From Euwallacea fornicatus (lineage: Eukaryota; Arthropoda; Insecta; Coleoptera; Curculionidae): 64,000 bases of DNA. A program made the translations under genes and the position numbers. The number at the start of each line of letters is the position of its first letter. The stretch's first letter is position 1. Under the pieces are notes generated by a model. It ran no database searches. It saw only the letters and a list, made by a program, of their open reading frames with translations, and was not told the DNA's origin. This document shows, piece by piece, positions 20,856-29,689 of the stretch. The DNA lies in NCBI RefSeq assembly GCF_040115645.1, contig NW_027096056.1:124001-188000 (forward strand). The letters are read 5' to 3'.

Positions 20856-22945
20856 CCGATATGATATATCTTCAGAACAGGCTCATTAATTAATGACGCC
20901 CTCAACCCTTCGAACGCTTCTATCTCCTTTGCACCAAAATGAAACTTAGAATCCTTTTTAGTCAACTCGGTTAGAGGACGAGCTATAAGCGAATACCTGG
21001 GAATGAATTTTCGAAAATACCCGGTTAGTCCTAAGAAACTTTGTACCCCTTTAACACTTTTGGGTACTGGAAAATTCTGAACCGCTTTTGTTTTTACTTT
21101 TGATGGTCTTACTATACCTCTAGATACAGTATGACCCAGAAACTCGACAGTGTCCTTAAAAAATTGACATTTATCCCAGTTAATCAATAGTCCGTGCTGG
21201 GCAGCGACTGCTAGGACTATTTTGAGCTTTTCGAAAGCTTCTTCCATAGTTCCAGCTATCACAATCAAGTCGTCGATGTAAAGCACTAGAACCCCCTTCT
21301 GCAGCAGTTCTTTAAATACGGCGTTAATGTATTTCTGGAATATCGCGGGAGAAATACACAATCCGAAGGGCAGTTTTAGGAATTCATACTGACCGTCGGG
21401 CGTTACGAAGGCCGTATATTTTTGGCTGTCCGTATCAACCTTCACATGGAAAAATCCATTTTTCAGGTCGAGTACAGTAAAATATACCCCTTCAGCTAAC
21501 GCGTCGATTAGATCTTCAATCAACGGTAGTGGGGTCAGGGGTCTTAGTATCAACTTATTTAACTTCCGATAGTCCACACATACCCTAACAGAGCCATCCT
21601 TTTTTCTAACCACGACTATCGGACTCGCGTATTCCGAGTTGGACGGCCGGATAACCCCTTCTTCCACCCATGCGTTCATAAGATCGTTTACCTCTCTTCG
21701 TTCTGAAGCGGCCAATCTACGCGGTCGCGAGGTTATGGGCTTGTCGGACTTCAAAATGATTTTAGCCCGTATGCTCACATCCCGTGTTGCTTCTGGTTTG
21801 TATTCCTCGATAATTTTTTCTATTCCCCCTTTATAGCGCTCCTCTTTAATGTGCGCTAAGTCGATCTCTCTTGCTTCGTTAATAGCGTTAATTTTGAATA
21901 TATGGGGCTGCCTGATTTCATTAACATCGGTCTCATCATCGTCGCCCAACTTTAGAAAAGTGACCTCCCCCCGTCGAACGCGAAGCTCGACGCGGTCCAA
22001 AAAATCTGTCCCCAAAATAACCGGATGCTTAAGGATAGTGTCAGGTACGACATGAAACTCCACGGCAAAGTCATCGCACCCTGCTATCATGCTAGCGGTA
22101 AATGAACCCATTGTTTCGTTTACCTCGGACCCTACGCCCTTAAAACATAATTGCCTAGTTACTAACGAGGGTGATCCCAACCTCTGGTATTCCCCCTCAC
22201 TCATTAGAGTTAGGTCACTACCCGTATCTACTAACGCTAAAGTCTTACCGTCCTTAATTGTCACCTCCTGTTGGTACCGTTCCTTTCTAGGTCGCGACAC
22301 TACGTACACCTCTTTGGAATTTCCCGGACACTCCGCGGCGATATGCCCAAATGTGCTACACTTAAAACATTTTTTTCCTTTTTCCCTCAAGGAACACACC
22401 GCACTCACATGGTCTTCGGCGCCGCAGTTGAAACAGCGCCTCTTCGCAACGGTTCCCAGAATTCCAACTTTCCCCTTGTCCTGGCTCTCCACACGTCCTG
22501 TTTTGCCAGTTTTCCTCTCAGCTGGTTTTGCCTTGGACCTCGTTATCTCCCGCTTCATCATTTCGTAGTGCCCAAACTTTTCTTTCAGCTGCTTTATATT
22601 TTTAGCGCCGTACAGCACGGCCTTATTTACTGCATCATCGGGGATGCCCTCTATTATATACTGTATGACCGCCCGCGCCTCAAGATTTGCTGGCGCCGCA
22701 ATCTGCAGCATTATATACGCATACTGTTGGAGCGTTTCGTCGTGTCTCTTCTTCCTTTTACTTAGGTTCCTATGTACCTGCAGGCTATCCACGGCCTCTT
22801 TAAACTCGTCTTTCAGCGCTCTCTTTAGCTTTAACCAAGTTTTCCCGCATCGCTCGTACTTTACAAACAACTTAGCTGATCCTTCCAGCAGCCGTTTGCA
22901 ATAAGCTATCCTCTGGATCTCGTTCCATCCACACAGCTCGGCCAT
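20801..22945 (-). CDS. Ty3 element gag end, protease and reverse transcriptase, 714 aa
   Basis: The N-terminal 170 residues are Gag core (LCGWNEIQRIAYCKRLLEGS). Two zinc knuckles follow (CFNCGAEDHVSAVC; CFKCSTFGHIAAEC) at about 170-210. The protease active site LALVDTGSDLTLM is at about 235, and the RT runs from about 430 to 690 with DLKNGFFHVKV, FGLCISPAIFQ and the catalytic YIDDLIV. The tether to RNase H begins before the frameshift at about 20850. The polyprotein would build particles, process itself and copy RNA. The upstream Gag N-terminus is in another frame (22960-23460). Confidence 0.9.
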   Translation of the reverse strand: MAELCGWNEIQRIAYCKRLLEGSAKLFVKYERCGKTWLKLKRALKDEFKEAVDSLQVHRNLSKRKKRHDETLQQYAYIMLQIAAPANLEARAVIQYIIEGIPDDAVNKAVLYGAKNIKQLKEKFGHYEMMKREITRSKAKPAERKTGKTGRVESQDKGKVGILGTVAKRRCFNCGAEDHVSAVCSLREKGKKCFKCSTFGHIAAECPGNSKEVYVVSRPRKERYQQEVTIKDGKTLALVDTGSDLTLMSEGEYQRLGSPSLVTRQLCFKGVGSEVNETMGSFTASMIAGCDDFAVEFHVVPDTILKHPVILGTDFLDRVELRVRRGEVTFLKLGDDDETDVNEIRQPHIFKINAINEAREIDLAHIKEERYKGGIEKIIEEYKPEATRDVSIRAKIILKSDKPITSRPRRLAASERREVNDLMNAWVEEGVIRPSNSEYASPIVVVRKKDGSVRVCVDYRKLNKLILRPLTPLPLIEDLIDALAEGVYFTVLDLKNGFFHVKVDTDSQKYTAFVTPDGQYEFLKLPFGLCISPAIFQKYINAVFKELLQKGVLVLYIDDLIVIAGTMEEAFEKLKIVLAVAAQHGLLINWDKCQFFKDTVEFLGHTVSRGIVRPSKVKTKAVQNFPVPKSVKGVQSFLGLTGYFRKFIPRYSLIARPLTELTKKDSKFHFGAKEIEAFEGLRASLINEPVLKIYHIGWRQKQSYIQTRHVWVTG

Positions 22946-22959
22946 CTCCTCAAAATCAT

Positions 22960-23460
22960 CTAGCCATCGCCGCTGAACTTCTCCAGAGATGCTTCTACGT
23001 CTTTGAACGTCAATAATACACGCTGTGACACGTTCCGTCTTTGTGTCACTGGTGTATACTGGGCGTGTTCGTCATCGGTGCCTTCGTCATCGTCTTCGTC
23101 GTTGTAATGTCCTCGGCCGCTAAACGCAGGATTCAGGGCACGTGCGTCTCTGTGCCTATTACCTGTATCTTTCCGTCTTACATCATCAGCAGCTTCGGCA
23201 TCCTCTTCGTCTTCTACTTCGTCGCCGTCTTCTTCATCGCCATCGGGGTATGCTCCTTCTTCATGGTCGGCTACGCGGTCTCGGTCAAGTAAAAGCGCCG
23301 CTTTTAGTCTCGTCACCAATTCATGTTTTCGACCCGTCACTCTTAGGTTCCGTCGCCTGAGCTCCTCTCTGAGCTCTGACATCCTCTTTTGCGGAAGCTG
23401 GCTGTCTTCCAGTTCTGCTGCGGCGACACCTCTTGCGACCTGGTCAATTGTATCTTCCAT
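22960..23460 (-). CDS. Ty3 element Gag N-terminus with SAP domain, 166 aa
   Basis: The ATG at 23460 opens a protein with a SAP-like motif at about residues 24-57 (KRMSELREELRRRNLRVTGR), followed by a very acidic linker (D/E-rich, about 65-110) and the Gag entry motif LEKFSGDG. SAP domains bind AT-rich or matrix-attachment DNA in chromatin proteins. In a Gag it could aid nuclear retention or targeting, which is inference. The frame ends at a TAG at about 22958, right where Gag should continue (WLDDFEEMAEL in the neighbouring frame). I read this as a small deletion, not a programmed frameshift. Confidence 0.8.
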   Translation of the reverse strand: MEDTIDQVARGVAAAELEDSQLPQKRMSELREELRRRNLRVTGRKHELVTRLKAALLLDRDRVADHEEGAYPDGDEEDGDEVEDEEDAEAADDVRRKDTGNRHRDARALNPAFSGRGHYNDEDDDEGTDDEHAQYTPVTQRRNVSQRVLLTFKDVEASLEKFSGDG

Positions 23461-23533
23461 ATTTCACTAGCTTCGTTCCCTTAATTACCACTTTTACACG
23501 CACTCCCGACTTTGTACCTTTTCTATTACTGTG

Positions 23534-23551
23534 ATCCCGGACGAGCCCCCA
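23534..23551 (-). promoter_or_regulatory. primer binding site matching tRNA-Pro 3' end
   Basis: The minus strand reads TGGGGGCTCGTCCGGGAT two bases inside the LTR end. This is the classic complement of the tRNA-Pro 3' end, best known from murine leukaemia virus. It marks the 5' LTR boundary at 23554. Confidence 0.88.
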
Positions 23552-24301
23552 AATGTAGCATCGGGTGTTTTTGGTGCTACTTAAGATATATGATGTTGGT
23601 TATATCTCTGTAATGAAATCACAGATCAGAGAGAAGGTATACAAGTTTACGTTTATTAATACGGAATATACAGACTAATGAATGTAATGAGCGCGGACAC
23701 GACGACTGCGTTACAATGATCGACCGTATCCCAAAACAAGGGCAAGAAAAAAGAGGGCCCTCCTTTTTTTTTTTTTTTTTTTTTTTTTTGGGGACGCGAC
23801 CCCGGGGATAAAAAATCTTGGCGGAAGACGATACTGGTGCCCGTGCATCCAGCCTGTGTGGGGTTTCACCCACTAAAAAACCCCGTAAATTGAAAGAAAA
23901 ATTGAGTAAATTCAATTTATTCTTAATCGCGCTTTTTGGGTCGCTTTTGTGTTGGGTCGTTAATTATCAGAGTCAAACGGAATCCGCTCTTTGCTCTGTA
24001 ATCATAAATGGGCCCTTTGCGTACCTCTTTACGGGAATTCCATGTTATTCCCGAGGACTTTGGCTATTGTAGACCCGCCGACTGGGTTTTATTGCCATCT
24101 TCATTGTCCTTTTTTTGCTTCCTTTGTCGCCGGCTATGTTCCTTCGGAATTTTTCTTTTATTGCAGCAATGAGTTTAAAGTACCAGAACGGCTATCTGGC
24201 CTTTTTAACTTCGTTACTGCAGAAGGTTTTTGGTTCCTTGTCCTTGTTTTTATTGCAAGATTTTTGGCTCGTTGGTCCTATGTAGTTTGGTTTTAGTACC
24301 C

Positions 24302-26946
24302 TTAACCGTTGTCCAACAATTGGTATTTGGGTCTTTTGTACGGATGGTTATATTCCGTACTATAGTCCGTTGCCGCTTTGGTTAGCTCGTTCGGGTGGTC
24401 TTCTGCTTCTTGGAAAATCTTCACTGCATGTTTCTTCATTACGTCGGTCATCGTTTCATATTTGAGGTCCTCTTTGATTCTTTGGTTGCTAACATACCAT
24501 GGCGCGTTTATTGCTGTCCTTAAGGCAATATTTTCAACTGCCTGTATTTCCTTTAATTGCCATTTAGATACATGTCCCCATGCGGAAGATGCATATGTTA
24601 GCTGTGGTTGGATCACGGTTTTTACTAACGTGATTTTTTTTTTGAGCGGCAACTTGGACTTCCTGCATATCATAGGATAGAGTTTTGCCCTTGTTAATCT
24701 TGCTTTGCTCTTTGTTTTATTGACGTGGGGTCCCCACGTAAGTTTCTCGTCCATGTCGACACCCAGGTACGTGACCTTTTTGGTCCACGGTACTTGTTTG
24801 CTATTTATTTTAACTGTTTCTTCAGTTTTAATTCTTCTCCTTTTCTTGAAAATAATGGCCTGGGTTTTTTCCGCGTTTATTTTGATTTTCCATTTGTAAA
24901 ACCATTTTTCTAACGCTGTCATCTCTTCCTGGAGGTACCTGATTAGCAGTTTCCCGTTCCATGAATTTGCGAGAATTGCAGTGTCATCTGCGTATAGTGC
25001 CAGTTGAGTGTTTTTAGTTCTCGGTGGATCTGACACATATACATTGTACAGGAACGGGGATAGTACTGCTCCTTGCGGTACTCCTGCCTCTATGGTCCTA
25101 TATGTTGAGTAACTGTTATTTAGTTTTACTCGGAAATTCCTGTTGTCGAGGAAGGATTTTACTAGCTTGACCAGCGGTACTGGGAGTCCTGATTCCAACA
25201 GTCTCACCAATAATCCTCTATGCCATACGCTGTCAAAGGCCTTTTCGACATCCAACAGTATCGCTCCTGCTGCTTGATTTTTGTTAAAGGCTCCAGTGAT
25301 GTATTCCACCATTCTTAGAACTTGTAACTCAGTCGAATGTTGTTTTCTAAATCCGAACTGTTCCTGTGGGATAATTTTGAGCTCTTCTTCGCTCTCCTTT
25401 AATCTGGTTAGGATTATTTTTTCCACTACTTTACCCATGAGTGGTAGTATACTAATTGGCCTGTAGCTTTGTGGTAGCTTTTGATTTTTTCCTGGTTTAG
25501 GGAATAGTATTACATCTGCTTTTTTCCAGTTTGAGGGAAAATGCCTTTTTCTCAGGACCGCATTTGCGATATTCACTAATGCGGCTACCCCTCGATTTGG
25601 CAATTCCTTCAGTGCCTGGTTCCCTATTTGATCGCATCCTGGTGCTTTCTTGGTTTGTAGCTGTTTCAGGATGCCTTTTATTTCTTTTGGCGTGACATGC
25701 CTAATGGCTTCTTCGTCCCGTGTCTTGTCTAGGTTGCAAATTCGCTTATTTACTTCTTCTTCCCATTTTTTAGCTTCTTGATCCTGGTTTTTATTTTCCT
25801 TGAATTGGTTTTCTAGGCTGTCCGCGAATACCTCTGCTTTGTCTTCAGTGGTATATACTATTCCATGTTCTCCTTGTATGGGTGGCATTGGTTTTCTCTC
25901 TGTTTTAATGGCTTTTAGTGTTTTCCACATGCTCCTATCTTGTGGGTCGAGGGATTTTAAATGTTCCTGCCACTGTTCTTCTTTGTGTTCCTGTAGTGCT
26001 GCTTTTACTCTCCTGTTCAGCTGATACAAGGCGTTTTTGTCCGCCTGGGCGTGTGTTTTAAATGCTTTTTTCTTAGCATGTCTTCTTAGCTGTATCAGTT
26101 GTTTTGTATCCTCGGAAATTCCCGCTAGATAATTTCTTATTTTAGGTTTTCTTCTTATTTTTGTGCTTGTTTCCAGCGCAGCTTTTATGTCCGTTTCTAG
26201 TTGTGAAACGGCATTTTCTATTTCGGCTTTACTTTCGAGTTTGCCGATTTTTGATAGGTTTTCTTGTATTTCTTCCAGTTAGTCCTTTTCGTAATGATTG
26301 TATCCTCGGTTGGAATTCCTTCTCCTAAGACCACTATTATGGGGTTGTGGTCAGATGATCCTTCATGAATTACGCTAATTTCAGCTTCGACTTCTAGATC
26401 TCTGATTAGCATAATATCCAACACGTCTGTATTTCCGTTTGTGGAAAAATGAGTGGGTTCTTCAGATGACATTACTGTGATGTCATCCCTTTTTTCCAGT
26501 AACTTTTTAAGTTGCCTTCCATTGTCATTTGTTACTTTACTATGCCAATTTTGGGATTTGGCATTAAAATCTCCAATTGCGATGTATTGACCGCTTTCAC
26601 TGCCGAACAATGCTTTCTCAACATCTTCAGGTAGTAATTTCGGTTTCGGAGGGTGGTAGCACGATGCTATTCGTAACCGTCCCCTCGCATTGTTTACCTC
26701 GATTGCGGTGGTGTTCATGATGACCGTATTTATCGGTGGTAATTGCTCGTGCTGCATGCCGTTTTTTATTAGAATTGCTGACCCTCGGGTTCCCGGCTTT
26801 TCGTTATCCTTTCTGTATATTTTATAGCCTGGGATTTTTATATCATCCTTTGGTTTTAATTTCGTTTCTTGAATTGCAGCTATATCGAAATTTAGGCGTT
26901 CCAATATCTCCTGCAATGAAGAAGGGGTTTTTTGGTGTGAATCCAT
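24302..26946 (-). pseudogene. LINE B ORF2: deleted endonuclease start, intact RT half
   Basis: From the ATG at 26946 the endonuclease lacks the segment holding the first catalytic motif (ISWNINGMKG in copy A); the sequence jumps from SSLQ to EILERL. IGDFNAKSQNWH and SSDHNPI remain. A frameshift near 26275 and loss of frame to about 26030 separate it from the RT. From 26029 a 575-aa frame runs to 24302 with LLDVEKAFDSVWH and LALYADDTAIL. The enzyme is therefore endonuclease-dead, though its RT part could still be translated. At the shared positions it is much closer to copy A here than in ORF1. Confidence 0.9.
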
Positions 26947-28293
26947 TAACCTTGTATTTTAGGCAAATTTGCGAAGAATGCACTCATTGCTGAGTACATT
27001 GTCTGCATTTGTTTGAGAGCCTGTTGGAAATCTACTGGCTCTTCATTTTTTTGTACTGGCTTAGGGCTGGATTTGGCTACTCCTGCGTAGGTCATTCCTG
27101 GTTTGAAGGGTGCTGGTTTGGGTGCTTCCTTCATTGTCGATTTTGCTTTTATTTCCTCCTTTTTTTGGGGCTTAACTGGATGTTGCTGCGGCATCTTTTT
27201 GCATCCCCTGTAGCTAGCAGGATGCGGGCCTCCACAGTTTACGCATTTAGCGGCTGTGTTCTTAGATTTTTTGCAATCACCGGTATGGTGATCGCCTCCA
27301 CATTTAACGCACTTTGGTTTTGCGGTACAAAACCTTTGTGAGTGCCCGAATTACTGGCATCTGTGGCATTGATTTGGTCCGGTTTGAGGCCTCTGCGCTT
27401 CAACCCTCACACTGAGGTCACAGCATCGGTTTATGGAGAAGATTTTCTCCTTGTCGTCTTTGCTGACTTGAACCAGCACTAGGGGTAGGGTCCTCTTGTC
27501 CACCCTACTTTTCATCCTTTGGATTGAGTGGGCCTCAATCCCTTGATCCTTTAGGTCCTTTTGTATCTGTTCTTCAGTGATGTTGGTCGGGAGAAGTCCT
27601 ATGACCGCCCTGACTTTCTTATCCTCCGGCAGGCTATAGGTGAAATATTCCCTTTTTTCTTCGTTGAGCAACTTCGCCATTGCCCTGTAATCTTCTGGGG
27701 AGTTTGTTGTTACTGCCACTCCTTGGTCTGTCATCTTAGCCTTATTATAGGCTATTTTCTTGGTCCTCAATCTGCTTGAAACCATGGTCCAGTCCTGTGA
27801 GTTTTTAATAATTATTGGCGGAATTTTGCTTCGCGCCTGTTCCTTGTTTTGTTCCCCCTTTTGATCGCTGGTGGAGGGGACAACTTTAGCTTTTTCATCT
27901 TGGATCCTGTTTTTTTGACTTTCTTTGGCCATTTTCCTCTCTTTTCTTTGTTCTCTTTGGATCTGTTCGAAGTTTACCACTTCCATTTCCTCATCTGAGC
28001 TATCTTTGATGACAGCTTCGATAGCTTCTCTTATCGTCTGTCCTCGTTTTCTTCCTCATAACTTCGTCTTCTCTGGATTCTATACGATCCAGTTTGTTTT
28101 CAAGTCTCGTTATGGTTTCCAGCAGCTGCTGGTTTGTTTTCTGGAGGTCCTTTACCAAACTTTGAAGCTCGGCAATCCTCCTATCCTTTTCCGCATTTTG
28201 TTCAAAGAGGTGCTGGTTCATGTGAAACAGCGCCTCTGGGTCTCTTCTCAGCTCCATAGCCCTTTCCTCATCTATCCTTAATGACTCGGCCAT
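26946..28293 (-). pseudogene. LINE B ORF1, three fragments
   Basis: The N-terminal fragment (28293-28003) carries the coiled-coil region (NQHLFEQNAEKDRRIAELQS) and ends in a frameshift. The middle (27986-27351) carries IPPIIIKNSQDW and the RRM-like part, ending at a stop inside the first zinc knuckle (CHRCQ then TAG). The remainder (to 26946) encodes the other knuckles and the C-terminal tail. The sequence is the family of copies J1 and A but clearly diverged from A. Confidence 0.88.
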
Positions 28294-28920
28294 TATGAGG
28301 GCCCAGTCATTAGAATTTTGCTAACTGTAATAGAATAAAATGAGTTCCTGTAAAAAAAAAGTGGTACTTACAGACTCTCTTGTGTTTAAAAGCACAAGAG
28401 AAACTTGTTGACTCTACTAGGTCCTGAAAAACTGGTTTCCGGCCGATTTTCACCTATCGAAGGTGAAGTCGTACGAAGACCGATTTATTCCGGTCGATTT
28501 GCAATGGCGACGGTCGGCTCGATCGAGTCAGTTGGCCGTTACGGTACTAGCGGCACTCCAATTGGAATGTCGGATTGTTCCGATTGGCCAATAAAACTCG
28601 GGGTCGGGTTCGCTTCGGTACCCAGGTAATGGATACTTGGGTCGATGCACTCGCGTTTTTCGATGATTCGTGGCGGTTCGATTTATTGGGTGATCCCAAT
28701 TTTTCGTTGCGCTGTTTCTTTCGAAGTTAGCGAGATCTGGCACGTCTGTTCTTCACGAAGGATCGATCTGAACTCTCAGAGGGCCCTCCATGCCTTGTCC
28801 ATCTTTAAGTACCAACACCCATGGTGATAAACCATGGGCGTACCTTGACCAGGGTGCCATCTGCACCATCTGCCGCATCAAACCGTGGCATCTTAGCCGG
28901 GAATTGGAACTGCAGCTGTG

Positions 28921-29031
28921 AGACCGACAAGGTTTATTGCGGGCAATTCCAGCACCGACAAAGCTCACTATATGCAGCTCCAATGCCGACCAGGTTTATT
29001 GCGGGGATTTCCAACATCGACAAGGCATGGC
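28921..29031. repeat. tandem duplication inside the Ty3 LTR right arm
   Basis: Units at about 28921-28966 and 28987-29031 share ACCGAC.AGGTTTATTGCGGG followed by a TTCCA.CA.CGACAA block. The matching region in the other LTR is 18882-18992, where the first unit has diverged. This is a U3-type position and might be an enhancer repeat. Confidence 0.55.
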
Positions 29032-29201
29032 ATGGGAAATTCTCATGCTCTGGCCAATGCCTACCAGCGCCGTGCCTCAAGGGGTTTTTCTAACTTAAAA
29101 GTAATTTCTACTGTCTAACCCTTATCGAACTTACACTTATGCATATTTACAAAATGACTAGACACGAAACTAAAGCGCAGGGTTAGTTACGTAACCCTAC
29201 A

Positions 29202-29353
29202 TACATGTCCTCTCGATTTTGCCCTTGTTGATAGCGACCTCGTTCGACAGTGCTTTTTCTTAAGATGGCCCTGTCGGCCTGCCCTTCTTCTTATCACCTT
29301 CTAATGTTTCACATTGTAACTGAAGGACTAATAAATCTTCGACATATACATAT
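29202..29353. other. spacer between two Ty3-type elements, no gene seen
   Basis: About 150 bp hold the right flank of the first Ty3 element and the left target copy CATAT (29349-29353) of the CsRn1-type element. Minus-strand frames are short and unrecognised. It may be the displaced 5' end of errantivirus-1, but I could not confirm that. Confidence 0.4.
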
Positions 29354-29630
29354 ATTCTTTTATCGCATTTGATAATGATAGTCAATATACAACAAGAACT
29401 GAGAACCAAGGACCACCCTTTTTATAAACTATCTAATATATAAGTCTCCTCAATTTTCCGATCACTATTCTAAAAAACCATTTTTAAAAATAAATAAATG
29501 GTGGTCTGATTCTAAAACTATAGAAACAAAAAACTAATTATAATAATCAATCCACCAGTCAACAATAATACTAAAAATGAAATAATTCAGATACTCAAAA
29601 TTAACACCTGAATTATTTGTATACGCCACA
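29354..29630 (-). repeat. 3' LTR of the CsRn1-type element (277 bp)
   Basis: The minus strand starts TGTGGCGTATAC and ends AAAAGAAT. It matches 33982-34258 with a handful of substitutions. Confidence 0.9.
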
Positions 29631-29689
29631 ATACTCCCCTCCCAATAGCGGAGTAAAAAAATTGATACAGGGTAGTTCAATAACAAATT

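Larger units (their letters stand above)
23764..28777 (-). mobile_element. Jockey-type LINE copy B, full-length, inserted in the 5' LTR
   Basis: The tail is 26 T on the plus strand (23764-23789). The 5' end is GAGAGTTCAGATCGATCC at 28777. Exact 12-bp target duplications flank it. 5' UTR 28294-28777, ORF1 28293-26946, ORF2 26946-24302. Both ORFs are broken, but the RT half is a single open 575-codon frame. Confidence 0.92.
13440..29201 (-). mobile_element. Ty3-type LTR retrotransposon with tRNA-Pro-type primer site; both LTRs carry a LINE
   Basis: LTRs begin TGTAGGG and end GATGCTACA on the minus strand, with copies at 13440-19162 and 23554-29201. The internal part (19163-23553) holds the primer binding site, gag with SAP domain and two zinc knuckles, protease, RT, RNase H and integrase. 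Without the LINEs and one target duplication each, the LTRs would be about 620-630 bp, an ordinary size. External flanks are TATA (13436-13439) and TACA (29202-29205), an imperfect 4-bp duplication. It interrupts the gag gene of errantivirus-1. LTR arms differ at many positions on the left arm but the last about 190 bp of the right arm look identical. Confidence 0.88.
23554..29201 (-). repeat. 5' LTR of the Ty3 element, split by LINE B
   Basis: The left arm is 23554-23763 and the right arm 28790-29201. The split carries the 12-bp duplication AGAGGGCCCTCC at 23752-23763 and 28778-28789, at the same LTR position as in the other LTR but with G instead of A at the fifth base on both sides. Confidence 0.88.

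Noticed and set aside
22940..22965. Programmed frameshift between the two Gag frames of the Ty3 element
   Set aside because: The frames barely overlap, no slippery heptamer is visible and the conserved Gag block looks shortened, so a small deletion is simpler.
13440..29201. Giant 5.7-kb LTRs that encode LINE proteins as an integral part of a new composite retroelement
   Set aside because: Each LINE has its own poly-A tail and a 12-bp target duplication matching its own LTR, so they are later insertions in ordinary LTRs of about 620-630 bp.
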